A stretch of DNA of 64,000 bases from Lepidurus packardi (taxonomy: Eukaryota; Arthropoda; Branchiopoda; Notostraca; Triopsidae): contig JAKZAN010000213.1 in NCBI GenBank assembly GCA_023053545.1, positions 1 to 64,000 on the forward strand. The letters run 5' to 3'. Shown in pieces: positions 11,728-24,228 of the stretch. Position 1 is the stretch's first letter; every line of letters begins with the position of its first letter. The position numbers were made by a program, and so were the translations under genes. The notes beneath the pieces are model-generated. The model was not told the DNA's origin and did no database searches. It saw only the letters and a list, made by a program, of their open reading frames with translations.

Positions 11728-13537
11728 TCAATGATTAGGCGATGGTTGCATCCTTCCGCGCTGCTTTCTTTCGTATTTTTTGTACTCCAATTCAAACCAG
11801 GTTCTGATCATTGATCTCAGGATGTCTAGGTCGCGGAAGTACCTCATGTATGGCTCATTCGGCTCTTGCGGAATCTTCAGCAGTGGCTTTTGCCTTTTCT
11901 TCAACAGAGTTTTGTTCTCCTATTTGATCTGGACGTTCATGCGATGCATGCCGTCGATCTCGTCCAGTCTCCTCAGATACCCCTGGTATAGCAGGTTGAA
12001 CTTCAGAGATATATCCTTCACGTACTCCTTGCAGACTGTCTAGAGGTGGCCTTCCTTCGCGAATGAGCCTTCAAATAGTCTTAGATGTGAGTGCTGATTC
12101 AACATTTTAGTAATATGTGAGCTGGCAACCTTGACCAATATCTCTAACCTCGACCAATACTTCACCTGCCAAAACCTCTGCACGTACCGAAGCTTCCTTC
12201 TGAAAGCAGTAGCCCTTTAGAATGCTGCGTTAACATGCGTTGCAACTGCAAATATATCTATAAGCCCGCACAGGACACGACTTCCTCTGTTCGTGCAGCT
12301 TTTCTGCAATGTGTGGGCCGTTATGTAGATCCCAGAACGAAGCTCAGCTAGGTGCCTGCTCTTTTTATTGGGGATACGAGCTACCTGCTTCTTAGTGAGT
12401 AGTTTAAGCTGTCGGTAGAACTTGTAATTGATGGTCTTGGCTCTGTTCTGCTTCGAGAATTAGATGCAGTACGTATTCTTCAAACGTTCTACACCCTTGA
12501 GAAGCCTAACTAGATGCACAAAAGTGGAGATATCCCTGCTGAGTTTACGCCTCTCGAAGGACCCCTATTGCAGTTTCTTTTACTTGAGTGTTATGACTTC
12601 TTTATTCTCAGAAACCTTTTACTTAAAAACACGTTATTTCGAGCGAAGCAGGTCAAGGTCATTTTTGCGAGACTTCGACTCTAAGAGCTTAGAAGTGGAT
12701 CTTTCTGTCATCATCATTATTTTTTCCTGCGACTGGTTGAGGTGTCGCTTGGCCTATCGCCAGTTCCTCTGGATAAAATTAACAGATGTCGACATAAGCT
12801 TCGTTCCACTAATACTCCTGACCTTGAATGAAGAGCTTGCTGTCTCTGCAAAGTGTTTATTTTGTCTGAGTCCTCGGGTACTGGCCCCAGAATTTTGTAG
12901 ATCCTTTTCGAGACTTCGGGAAGTCTTAGGCAGCATTGCCACAGTCTTGCTGCTGACTCCTCGCCTGGCCTATTCGAGTTTTTCGTTGTAAAACTATATT
13001 TTGAGGGTGGCTACGGCAACACTCTTGCTGCTGCTACAGACTCCAATATAGTAATTCTCTATATTCCTCTCGGATTTCGGCGTGATGACCTTCCGAAATT
13101 CCTTTCCTACCTCGAAGCTGTGTTCGCAGCTTTGCTTCTCGGGGTACTTGTTTCGGAAGGAGCCGTAAAACATGAGTGTATTTCGCACCTGCCGGAACTG
13201 CACCCTGAGTGGGAATATCTTTCCTGAGCAATCCACCCGGAAGAATTCCATTTTGGGACCTACCAGATTAACCCTTTCTTCTACTCCCTCATTGATAAGC
13301 GTGTGAGGCTGGAAGGAATTTCCTAGATCTGCCGAGGCGAGCATGATAGAATCATGGGGAACGTCTAGCCGATTCTGACGGAGTTCGAAGCTATTGATCG
13401 CATTCATAGCCTATAGGAACCGAGTGATCAAGAGATCGATGTTTTTGAAATACCAACTCTGCCTTGGTGAGAACTTCGTCATTGAGAGTCTTGAGAATTC
13501 GGGTGCGGAGGTCACCGTTGCCATACCTGGAGGCCAT
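11728..13537 (-). CDS. 588-residue basic coiled-coil orphan
   Basis: Two exons joined across a 43-nt intron (13411-13453) encode 588 residues ending at TGA 11728-11730. The first 150 residues look globular and include a GKIFPLRVQFRQVRNTLMFY stretch. The middle is Ser/Lys-rich. The C-terminal 250 residues are strongly helical and basic, with an IQ-like stretch (QRATAFRRKLRYVQRFWQVK) that might bind calmodulin or centrin. I do not recognise the family; a cytoskeletal or ciliary role is a guess from composition. The start is the first ATG that leads into the spliced frame. Confidence 0.65.
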
Positions 13538-13722
13538 TGAACTTGGATGGATTGAGGGACTTGTAGGCAAATATAGGCAACAGACCAACTGTTTATATCA
13601 TAAAATAATCAAGTGTCGTTCAGACACAGACGCAGCAATCCATCAGTTTTATATACTCATTCAGCTTCCCAAGTAGTTTCGGGGGCCAATATTTGCTCTC
13701 TCCCACGGGATACTCATCTTCC

Positions 13723-14034
13723 TCACAGTTTAGAGTTGGCACGATCGACCTCCCCTATCTTGAACTCTGCCATTTGATCGAACACATAAGAGTAGCTCAG
13801 ATGTCCTGCCTTCACGAACTCATCCGTAGCGTCCGAACCGGCAGCTTCTAAAAGTACATCTTTGCCACCAGGGTGCCCTTATAGGTAAGTAGTAACGTCA
13901 TAGACTGAATAGAAGAGCACGATCCAGCAAGAGTCTGTAGAGCTGTGTTTGGCAATCTCCTCCCGCGTGAAAATGGGATAGTTGCGTTTTTTGGATTCCA
14001 AGCTGCTTCCCTTTTGGTTATGGTTGTTATCCAT
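13723..14034 (-). CDS. Cytochrome b5-like heme protein
   Basis: A single exon of 103 residues forms a compact cytochrome b5 domain. The first heme ligand is His54 in HPGG and the second is His78 in AGHLSYSY. The N-terminal strand YPIFTREEIAKHSS and SCWIVLFYSVYDVTTYL correspond to the usual b5 entry and DVTxFL motif. There is no C-terminal membrane anchor, so a soluble electron carrier is likely, with partner unknown. UAA is used once as Gln immediately before HPGG, where standard decoding would truncate the domain. The start faces the GC-rich gene across 125 bp. Confidence 0.88.
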
Positions 14035-14159
14035 TCAGTGTGTCCAACCTGTGACTGATCCAATGAAAGTAACTCAAGGGTGAGTTAGGCTTTGTTTCGA
14101 AGTTTCCTACAGAATATAGGTTTATTTATACTGCTATAACAATATCAGGCGAGGCCGAG

Positions 14160-15326
14160 ATGTTCGTTCAAGAATTTCTTTCGACGACTGCCAGCGGCCA
14201 CCCGCCTACAGCCAACATCGCCGAACTCGACAACCTCCTCACCGCAACCGACACCATCCTTCAGCCCCTCCGCAGCCTCCGCGAGTCCTAGTCCTTCGAC
14301 CAACGATGTGCTGCCCTCACTGCCCTCCATGACGAACAGGCCATCAGAGCCGAACTCAAATAACAATTCCTGCGCGGCCTCAACTCCCGCACCTTCGACT
14401 TCCCTCCCGAAGCTGTCGTCGATCTCCTCGTCGAACTCGGCTTCCCCTCCGAGGGCTGGAGTCTTGAGTTCATTCGCCAGCGTGCCGATGCAGTCGTGGA
14501 TCGCATATACGACTGTCTCAGAGACACCGAGAACGCAGTGGGACTCACTCCGACTCTCAAATTCGACCAGGACTGCAAAACCTTGGGCGAGGGACTCCTC
14601 AGGGACATGCGCAGGAGTGGGGGCAGCGACAGGAACCAGTACCAGCAGCTCAACCGGGCGAAGGTCGTGCAGTTCGATGAGCTGCGTACCAACATCCGAC
14701 AACACGGTCGCGAGGCTCGCTTCGCACGAGTGCTTGACAAGTCCCTCGCTGAGCTCGTGGCCACCCTGCGCAAGAAAGCATTCCAAGTGGAGGAGACATT
14801 CGGCAAAAGCATCTACGAGCTTCCCAGACCATCGACCTTCGCCCTTCCCCCAGAGCCTGAACCCTTCCTCCCCGGGAGGTCAGGCGGAGGCGGGGAACAT
14901 GCTATCGATGAGCGCTACAACAACTTCACGTATGCAGGCAGACCCATCACTCGCGACACGGCAGTCGCTCCTCCATAAGAACCCATGTTCTACCCCCGTC
15001 TCTACTAGACAGCTTACCGGAGCAGCAGCAGGGGCTTCTTCCAGGATGGCGTGTAGGCTGTGCGGAGTCGGCAGGGAAGGGGGTTCGAGTCTTCTCCTTT
15101 GCGCAATGGCCTCTACAACACAACGAGCGAGTTCCACACGCGACTGGGTCCTGGAGTGGATGCTCTGGGCGATCGAAACGGACTCCTGCAGCCCCAGATG
15201 TACGGAGGACGGACGGTAGGAGACACAGGAAGGTTCTCGCACTTGGCCAGTATGACCGCGGGGTCCCAGGGTGGGTCTTGGGGATTCGACGCGCGCACGC
15301 GCTACGGTTCACGAGGAAGGACATGA
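14160..15326 (+). CDS. GC-rich 388-residue orphan
   Basis: A single exon runs from ATG 14160 to TGA 15324-15326. It is strikingly GC-rich: codon third positions are mostly C or G (CTC, CGC, GTC, AAC), unlike its neighbours. It still uses UAG and UAA as Gln, so it is adapted to this code. The N-terminal half is helical and Leu/Glu-rich with a DRIYDCLRDTENAVGLTP segment. The C-terminal half is Gly/Arg/Ser/Tyr-rich and ends RTRYGSRGRT. I recognise no domain. The tail composition is that of a filament- or RNA-associated protein, but that is only a guess. Both ends of this unit recur joined together at 35101-35183. Confidence 0.7.
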
Positions 15327-15435
15327 ACCAAAGAGAAAGGGTACGGGAAAAAGATGCTGATAAAGTTCAATTATGTATGAAAACAAACGAGGTGCTGTTC
15401 TATTTTCTATGATTCCAAGGTTTTGAAGCTATGTG

Positions 15436-18400
15436 TCAATGAAATATCGTTATTTGGCAAAAATAAAAGAAGGCTCATTCTTCAAGGAACTTTCTGGATT
15501 GAGAATTGGAAGAAGGAGGTCTCCCGAACTTCTTCAGAAACTTCATAGTCTGGCCGCTGAGCTTATACTCTAAATTCACCTTTGTCTTACTTTGGCTACC
15601 TTCTTCTATTGTGGTCTTGTTCAGTTTCTAACAGCTGCTGCTCAGTTTGCTACTCTTCTCATACCCGCTCAGACTGGCTATTTATTGGCTGATATTCCCA
15701 TTGTTTCCTGTGAATTAAGAAACGTGCCGGCTACGCGGTGGGTGCTTGGCGTGCTGGGAAACATAGTAAGGCTCCCTTTCAGAGTGTTAGGGAGTGTTGT
15801 TAGAAGAAGATGGAGGCGCTCGAGAACCACACTTTTGTGAAGCCTAATTCTTCTACTTAGAAGATTTGTTGGCAGCTCTGATCTGACCATCTCTTATCTC
15901 TTTGTTTCTAGTCCTGATATTCTGCTGGCATTCGTAGTCTTGGTGTACCAGAATAGGAGAAATCTTATACTCGACAGATTTCTTGGAATACTAGTCGAAT
16001 CTGTTGACCAATAGTGAGGCGTCTTCTCGATCTGTCTCCTCTGCCAATATAAGGCTTCCGTTTTAGTCTCTCCTTATCAATCCACAATCGCTCAGATCAC
16101 TACTATCTACGACTCTTTAGATTGTTATGTCGTTTAGACACAGTTTATCGCGGCTCAAAGAAAGATTGTTGCTAGAAATAAGAGATTTAGATGTTTTGTT
16201 ATGGTTGATGCAGCTAATACTGGTCTGGTTAAGTAGCATGAAGACCTGACTTGTGCTACTGTTGCATTACCGAGTCTGTACGCAGTGCACCACCAGTTTT
16301 TTGAAAGCAAAATCGATACATCCCAGAAGATATCTGCGTGTGAACTTAGTGACCTTCCGTATTCCTGTTGCTACAAGTCGAAGTCGATGCGTGTTCTATT
16401 TGCGAACATAAATGGTTCTGGAATCCATGCGAGTCACGACTCTCCAATGGTCCCAAGCAGTTTCCTTAGAACGAAGGAGTTGCCTTTTGTTCAGAGTATA
16501 GAATAGGAGGCGGCTGGCTGCAATCATGTAGCTAGATTTCTTCGAGAGATTCTTTTCGTACTGAATAAGTTCCTAGCATTCTCTCAGGTGTTTTTTGGCA
16601 ATGTGCAGTTCATCGCATCTTTTTGAGTATTCGAGGTCTTTCTTCTTTATCTGCTCTGTAAAACTGGAGATCTAATGAGTTAGCCTATAGGATCGTTCCA
16701 CGCTTATGTACTTTTCCTTACGCGAACCCCAAAGCACCATGGTCTTCTGCCAATGATGTAGCGAGTCTGATAGAATCTTTTCTTTCCTTCTCTTGAATAA
16801 TGATGACGTCAGCATAAAGACAGGGAACAACTGCATTTTCAGGGATTTGAGCTGTTCTGTCACCACTTTGCTCACAGTCTCAAGATGATGCTTAGAAGAA
16901 AGAGTGAACACAGCAGGGTCCGAGTATAGCCATTTAAGGACGGAAGATCCATTCTCAATAGTAAATATATGAGTGGCAGCATGCGCTTTGGCGAGCTCTT
17001 CGTCAGTTTCGATTAATGGCTTAGTCTGGATTGCGTGCTTCTATTCGTCCCACCAAATTCTATTCCTACTGTACTTATTCGTGAGTACTAGCTTGAAATG
17101 TTCGATTTAGTTGATTTTTCTGAGCAGCGAAGCAATACACTTAGTATCGGGCGAAAGAGTAGCCAGTTTTGAAAGCAGTGATTGGGAATAGTGGGTGTAA
17201 GAGTCCAGATTACGATGATGTTTGATTTTCCTTAGAGCGTAGTGCTGTATTTTGAATATTATGTTATTGAAAACCTCGAAGTTGTAGAATTTCAGCTGTG
17301 AGCAAGATTTAATGGCTCGCAATGACTCACTCAAGTGTTGGTGTCTTGTCCTCTCCCAACATTTCAGTGTTAGGCGCTGAAGCTAACTTATTCGATCAAT
17401 TTTTTTACTGTTTCCTACCAGTCTGTTGAAAGCCGACTTAATGCAGGAAGTCTTTATCTTTTAGATGCTCGAGTTAAGTTTGCATAAGTTATAAGTAGAA
17501 TAGCGTTTTTGATTTTTGACCAAGTAGTTGAGTCTAGAAAAACGACAAATCTGATTAAAGCTAGTCTGAAGGCAGCGTTGCATCAGATTTTGGAAATAGG
17601 TAATTCTGATAGTCCGAACGAGTTCAAGGGATTGGTTGGCTAAATGACGTTGGGCGAGAGTGTCTCTCAGTTAGCGGAATCGCAACAGTCTCTGGTTGTT
17701 GAGCACATTGTCAATCACATTAGCTAGGTGATAAGTACTCTGGATTTTAACAATTCGAGCTAAAGATCTATCATGGTTCAGATTCTTCTGATATAGGATT
17801 TGCGCAAGTTTAGTGACTAACTAGAATAGTTCCCAAGGCTAGTTGGGTTTGTCAGTATTGGCCCCAAGCATGAGGATGTACACGGAGTCCTTTAGTGAAA
17901 TACTCATCAAAATGATTTCTGAGGGCTTAGTAGTACATGAATGCAATAATAGTTCCAATCCCTCTGAATAGGCTTCTAGTTCCTTTTTGTGGGTTCTAAA
18001 CTGCTCAACCTTTTGGATAAATTCAATTGAAACCTAATCAGAAGCAGGATCAGGTTGAGGTTAGCTGAGCTTTAGTTGGACAAGTGACTACTTCAACACT
18101 TTATTAAAGAGAAGTGAAGCGCCAGTGAGCTTATGGGTGGTGCTATTCAAACAGTCTCGGATATTCTCAATGCTGTACTCAAAAATAGATGCTTCTGAAT
18201 GGAAAGTTTCCTTCAAAACGCGAACTAGTTACTGCTACCAACTTCCAGATGAAGGAGTCTTCGAATGATCTGACCATGAAATAAGGTTTTTTAGTAGACT
18301 GCGATCCTATCGAGGCTTATTCTTTCTGACTGCATGAGTATTCTTGTGACCACTACTGTTCTGGCTAACTGTTTTGTCGCACTTACTATCCAAAGGATAG

Positions 18401-20703
18401 ATCAAGTTCAAGTACTGGCTAATAGCCATCCGAGTATCGGTATCCATGTTCTTTTTGCTCACTATGCATAGTAAGAGTGGAACGTTCAGCCGTGCCAGTC
18501 TGAATTTGAAACTATACATGCTCATTCCTTCCTCCCAAAAGTACTCCGAGCAACCACAGACCTACTCGACTTGGGTCACCGAAACATCATATGTTACTGT
18601 GTCTTCCCATTTAAATGCGGCCCGCAAGATAACGTTATCAGTTATTCTGTGCCAAACTTCCTGCTGGTCTCTGACGACCTGAGCCAGCACTACGCACGAG
18701 ATGCCGTTGCTAGAATGTTTGTTTGTGCTTCTGAAAAGATTGACTGCAATTATATCTTAGACGAAGTTGTGTATAGTTCTGGTGCAAGAAATGAGTGAAC
18801 TATTAGAAGGCTCAATATACTTGAGGATATGCTTTTTAATAAGTTATTCATAGCGAATTCGATTGCGCTTCTGAATCTCTTCGCGTCGAATGGCCTCCAA
18901 CTGTTAGTTCTCTGTCTACAGGTTAAAGAGCAACTCTTGTCTCTGGATCGCTAGTTGAGTTATCATTCTCAATGACTCTACGGGAGCATCGAGCATCGGT
19001 TGTACGATCTCCAACAATCCCTCGATCGTACTCTGGCCCCCGAGTCTAATCACATGCACGTTAGAAGTCTGCACTGACTAGAGTTTCGTAGACTCCATAA
19101 CCTTAAGGCAGGCCAAAAGGTTCTTCATGTCTGGCTTGTGAGAAGAAGCTGAATTAAATACTATTCGTAAACAGTTCTGTTCGTAATTGGAGATTGAGAG
19201 ACTTTCGATGAAGAAAATCTACTTGATTTCATTGAACAGAGTTCGGAAGACATCCCCAGAAGATTACACGCTCTCGATCTTATGAATGCAGTTAAGAAGC
19301 TTGAAATGAGTCATTGTCCGGTCCTGGCTTATGTTTTGTTTGAGATTGGCGAACTCCTTATGTAGGTTGGAAGAGGACTCGACGATACCGCTAAGCTGCT
19401 AGAACACGCTTAGATCGATCTTAGGAGGGATTCTATTAAAATAGTACATTCTGACGATCGCGATCACCTACTTAGAACTACCAAGGAGAGGGATGAAGAT
19501 AGCAGCAACAGTAGTATTGTTCTTCGCGCTGTGGAGAACTGGTTTGCCCAGGATAGTGTCTAAGGTTGAATAGTCAGTGTCTGCCTCAAGGTTGTTTACT
19601 TTCAGCAGCTGCTTCCTGCAAATCGCTATTTTAGAAATACTGTCTTTGAGGGATAACTCAAGTTTCCGGTAGTTATCTAGGGCTGGCCGTTATTCTCTAT
19701 TCGATTCATACGTGTGCACCCGATCGGAACAGACTGATGACAGCATGGGTTCCGCTGCATTATATACCACATTCTCGACGTAGGTGTGCAGCGTGCTTTG
19801 GTCTCTGTTATAGATCAGAATCTCGGCATGATCACAGTAGCGTTCCCTCAAGTAGTCGATTGCTGTGACAATCATGCCCAGCTCACTCTTTGTGGAAGAC
19901 TCGACCAGCAAGCCCAACTCCTCAAGTCTTTAGTTGGATTGGATTATTTCGGAGTCGATGAACTACTCCACGATTTGTGCTCGCCATCTGTTGAAGCCTT
20001 TGGAGAGCTGGGCAACTCTTTTTCTCTGAGCAATCAGAAATACCTTTGAGGCTCTTTTCTCATTTATATGTTCGAGTGCGATATTTCCGAAGGCCCATCT
20101 GTATAAAGCTTCTTCTTTTCTAATAAGCATATCATTAAGCATATTAACGAAGAGTTTTGCCTCTATAAAAAGAGATCTCTCGCTCATAGGCAATTTAAAC
20201 TCATGAGGTACACTGTTAAGCAAGTTTTCTGTGGCTAGCTGCAGGCAAGAGATCTCCTCGGGCAGCTCAGTGCATAACTTCTTGACACCTTCTAAGTAGT
20301 AACGGGTGGTTTGATTGAGCGAGGATTCTCTGCTCACAGAAACATCAGGAGAATTCGGGTAATTATGATTCCTCAGACGCTACTGCTCGTGGGTATTGTT
20401 GAGCATTAGTTCAACTTCTTGTTTGAGCCTGTCCATTTGGCTCTTGAAGGAGTTATTAGACTGCGCAGTGAGTTCTTTGGAGACAAGCCTATGCACTTCG
20501 GTGGAACTTGATTTGAGGTATTCAGGTAATTGATTTTCCTTGTCATTGTGTGGGAGTCGATGGCGCGGTATATAGATGGGAGGTATTTTGTCAGCGATGG
20601 AGAGGGACGTGGAGACGGAGGTTTCGTTTTTCTTGGGGTAGAGGATAGCCTTGAGACGAGCGAGTTCCCTGGGATCGTAATTATGTTTGGGATAGCTTTT
20701 CAT
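15436..20703 (-). CDS. Single-exon 1755-residue protein with recurring aromatic motifs (SFI1-like candidate)
   Basis: The frame from ATG 20701-20703 to TGA 15436-15438 contains no UGA over 5.2 kb. The N-terminal 300 residues are helical. A mixed alpha/beta region with TTVAAIFIPLLGSSKQVIAI follows and looks GAF-like. The basic second half carries repeated short helices with an aromatic or Leu core: GFNRWR, SFNQIC, AFNRLV, VFNNII, SLHHWQ, AWDHWR and AFKKLV. This spacing recalls SFI1 centrin-binding repeats of basal bodies and striated fibres. The last 250 residues are Ser/Gln/Asn-rich, ending in a basic block near KFLKKFGRPPS. The repeat class is not proven; a general coiled-coil ciliary protein is the alternative. 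Confidence 0.75.
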
Positions 20704-20853
20704 TATGCCGAGACAGTACTGATATATGCAAATTCAAAAATATGATTAAACAAACTTACGGTTAAAGCAGTGATTTATTTGGGTAGTCGAACTAATTTTT
20801 ACTCCACGAATTGATGTGCTCGAGTAGCATTTCCGCCACTCTTACATTTTGTA

Positions 20854-22210
20854 ATGTCTATTAATCCCAGACAACATCCCCTCCTCCGCTCTGGCGAATA
20901 TTCACACCTACTAATAAACTATTTCACTGCTTTTGTCCAATCATTGCACTCGCTACAGCATTACATCGCTTTCTCCTATGAACTCATCAAAACGCACTCT
21001 TACCTCACACCCTCCTCCGCCATTCCCGAGGCCTTCCAGACCTTGCATTCCTTACTCTGCCACCACCATCCGTCATTCCCAACCCTGCAGCGATATCTTC
21101 AATGACACCTAGCTTTTCTATCACCAAAACACCAATACCAACCCTTTCTACTCCTGCAACATAATTACCAGCCTAACTTCTCTGTCGTAAGAGAGACCAG
21201 ATACCTCTGCTCCCCCATCGAAGCAACATCCTATCGGAAATGATAAAGCCAATCACATACAACTTTCATCTTCAGAACAGGTATAATAAGAGTTTGATAA
21301 TGTTAATTCTCTACTCGGCAGAACATCCTCATCGAAAAGAGTACATCAGAAACTATCAAGACTCATTTAATCCAAGAAGGGCGCCCCGTAAAGTCTTGAT
21401 TGTAGAACAAGTTCTTGTGCTCTGGGGAGGGAAATCTATCGACCACGTTAAAATTTTGAGTCTCGCACTGAACTCTCTCTTGAAGTTGCCAATATGACCA
21501 CACTTAAATCCACCATCGACTGCTTGGATTACTCAGAAGAGCAATTCGCATTTATTCCCCGAAACCAATATACGTATAGACCCGATGTCCAACTCGATAA
21601 CAAAGCTTAAATGACTGTCAGGTCTGCTCGGCTGTGGTCCCATAAACGAACTGGAAGTATTAATTACCGACAACTTGCCCCTAATCGTACATCCCTCGCA
21701 AAAGACAAGAACAGTTCTTAGTAGAGATTAGTAGCAACAAACCCGACTATCTGCTGGCCCCAAACCGGTAGAACGTCTGCATTTTCCTCCAGCAAGCCTC
21801 AACACAGAAATAACTATATCTATATGTCTGATCTGAGGACACTCCAACCGCAAAACAAAGGTATAAGCAGAGTTTCTAATAAGGCAGAAATTGAATCCCC
21901 AGTTCTAAAAATAAAACCTCTTCCCCTCTGCATGGGGAGGCAGCTTCTTAGTGCTCGTCCTATACAAGTCTCTTCGACGGGCCAGCATCTTATTAGAAGA
22001 ACTGCCACATTGAATACAGAGAGAGGATCCGAGAGTTTGGGATTCGGTAGCTGGTGCATAAAATAAGAGTAAAAAAGGCATAGCAAGAAGCAAAGGAGCA
22101 TGGATAAACAGAGGAGATTGGCATCCGGAAGGCCAATGGAAGAGTAGGACAGGGGATAATTAGGAAAAACTAGACCCGATATCAGGGGCTGGGACATTGA
22201 GGAATGCTGA
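20854..22210 (+). CDS. 424-residue Ser/Arg-rich orphan, three exons
   Basis: Two inferred 41-nt introns (21072-21112 and 21281-21321) connect three frames into 425 codons ending at TGA 22208-22210. Exon 1 encodes a helical segment with HYIAFSYELIKTHSYL. Exon 3 carries most of the protein, including FESRTELSLEVANMTTL and SEEQFAFIPRNQYTY blocks, then a basic, Ser/Thr/Arg-rich low-complexity tail. No domain is recognised. The second intron is well supported because downstream codons read sensibly only in its frame; the first is less certain. Divergent from the 1755-residue gene, starts 150 bp apart. Confidence 0.6.
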
Positions 22211-22306
22211 GAAAAACCCTAAAGAGATATTGAATATAGACACCAATACTAATATGGAATTCTGTATCATCTTAGTATATTTGCTTAATTTCAAACGAAG
22301 CTCATA

Positions 22307-22958
22307 ATGTTGTCGGAGCCTGAATATTTTTTATACTATGAAAAACAATAAAGGACACCCAGTGACCCAGACTGTCAGCCCCACCAGCCATCTTCTTTAC
22401 CTCCCAACCTCAGCCCCACTCCTTCTCGCCTCCTCCTAAAAGTAGACGTCCTGTGCGCTGTTTCCAATATTTCCGGTTGCCATCATGATATCCCAGCATA
22501 CTCGTTCACACACTGCGCTAAATTCCGAAATTACTTCCCAAATAGTTTAAAATACTCGCCAAAAATAGGCTCTCATAGACCCACCCTCAGACTCCAAAAC
22601 TTTAATTAACAAACAAATGCCCAACCAAGTCCCAAAACAGGAACCCTCACTCCCCGTGCCCGACATTCTGCTTGCAATGTCTCAAGCTTGGATCAATTTA
22701 TTCGAGAAGTGCGATGGTGAGCTGGGCGATCGATTGTTCTAAAAACACAAGAAACAAGAACACGTAGCGCCTAAGTGCGGTGGCTGTCGAAAAGTGATCA
22801 AACGATCGGATATCAAAAAATTGAAAAACTGTGAATAGTGCAACCGAGTGCGACATGAAAGATGCGGCGACAACAAGCATTGCTGCGGGAAGCCTCTGAT
22901 GGGTCTTGAGCACTTCGAGTTACTTTACTTCTACGAAATTCTGAAGAAAAAGAAGTGA
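22307..22958 (+). CDS. Small zinc-ribbon/RING-like cysteine-rich protein
   Basis: Two exons (55-nt intron 22442-22496) encode 198 residues. The first half is Pro/Ser/Gln-rich and disordered. The C-terminal 85 residues contain CGGC, then CEQC after about 15 residues, then RCGDNKHCC. These cysteine pairs with a histidine are spaced like a treble-clef or cross-brace zinc module (PHD/RING/FYVE class undetermined). The protein ends in a Lys-rich helix at TGA 22956-22958. An ATG at 22485, inside the predicted intron, gives a shorter 157-residue protein in the same final frame. Role unknown; a protein-interaction or ubiquitin-related adaptor is possible. Confidence 0.6.
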
Positions 22959-23155
22959 GCCAGAAGATGGAGTATAAGTTATGGAACTCGAATACTCTGG
23001 AGAACTCAGCATGCCTGATTAACATCCCCAATATTTTTATGCTCTCCCTATAATTGACCTAGACTAATAGCAAATTTTGAAGCCATATCACATTATACTA
23101 TCACAGTATACAATAGTAAGCACCCAATCAATACGTAGACTACCAATCACACCAA

Positions 23156-24093
23156 TCATATATCCAATCGCTGTGCAGGAAGGTGATGTCTCACCACTCT
23201 GTATCCGGGTTGGTATAAAATTTCGCCTGAATTACTTGTAGAAACATCTTGTAGATGTGCTGGTGGTGCAGAAACTACTTCACTATAAGAGAGAGCCCCG
23301 TTCAGCTATCTAGAAAGCATAATGCCCTGGCACAGACTGATGGTGACCAGAATTAAGCATAAGACTATGAGCTGTCCAAGGGCAGGCTTAAACCATTTAA
23401 AATAGCTGTGGAAGCAGACCCAGAAAAGAGCAGCCAGGTAGCATAGCAAGAATATGACTCGTAAAAACGGGGTGGACACTGAATAAAGGAGGATGAACAG
23501 AAGTATCAGAGGGTACACGAATGACAAAAAGCACAAGTGTTCAGAAAAGGAGATTAGTTTGTCTGTCCCTATAGCCTTAGTGTATACAAACATAAAAAAG
23601 GCTAGCAGGAAGTTCCAGACCATGAGAAGAGCCATGGAAGTAGGGATGTTGGCGTTGAAGCGTGTCTCGAAGGGGTTATTATTGATGATGTGCATCTCGA
23701 GTACGCAGGTAGCAGGGCCCCAGAAAACAAGGTAGCTGGAAATGTTAAAAAACATAAGGAGGGTTGACTCTTTACTATGAACTGTTCCCGCTGAAGTTCC
23801 AGTTTCCATAAAGGAGAGATTTGCAGTTTTAGAAGGCTGCAGAGCCAGTCAGAATCCAATGAGGAATCACTCTATCGGAGAATAAAGATAGGAAGGTACT
23901 TACAGTGATTTGATTTTGTCAATGGCATCTTAAATGATGTTGGATTCGATGGGGATGTACTTATCAATGACTAGTTGTGGGATGCGGGACTCAACAGGGT
24001 CGGGATAGTGACTTTCCACATCTAAGATATGAGTTAGAATGAATTAGCAGATCAACCAGAGGTGGTAGTACACACGATGTTCGGGTCGGACAT
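23156..24093 (-). CDS. Multi-pass membrane protein, Yip1/YIPF-like candidate
   Basis: Four exons (inferred introns 24022-24071, 23872-23903 and 23736-23775) give 271 residues. A soluble N-terminus (PQLVIDKYIPIESN) is followed by a short amphipathic block, a polar stretch, and then about five hydrophobic helices. A PW/HW entry and a mid-bundle FVYPLILL followed by a closely packed pair of helices recall Yip1-domain proteins, which act with Rabs in ER-Golgi vesicle budding. The family call is tentative. The C-terminal 55 residues are hydrophilic and end at TGA 23156-23158. All three introns shift frame and are needed to keep the membrane segments together. Confidence 0.55.
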
Positions 24094-24228
24094 TAGGCGA
24101 AACGAGCGAGGTTTAAAAACTTAACACAAACTATTATAAACTGTAGGTTCTATTTGACCTCCAGGATCTTTGATCTGTGACTGAACACACTCATTATAAT
24201 CCTACGAAATCACATCACGAGATAGTCC

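Noticed and set aside
11780-12991. Plus-strand hydrophobic frames
   Set aside because: They are shadows of the 588-residue minus-strand gene, which is continuous and helical.
14145-15324. Several long frames on both strands over the GC-rich gene
   Set aside because: GC-rich DNA lacks stop triplets, so all frames look open. Only the plus frame from 14160 has an ATG, consistent codon use and a UGA matching the conserved end at 35.1 kb.
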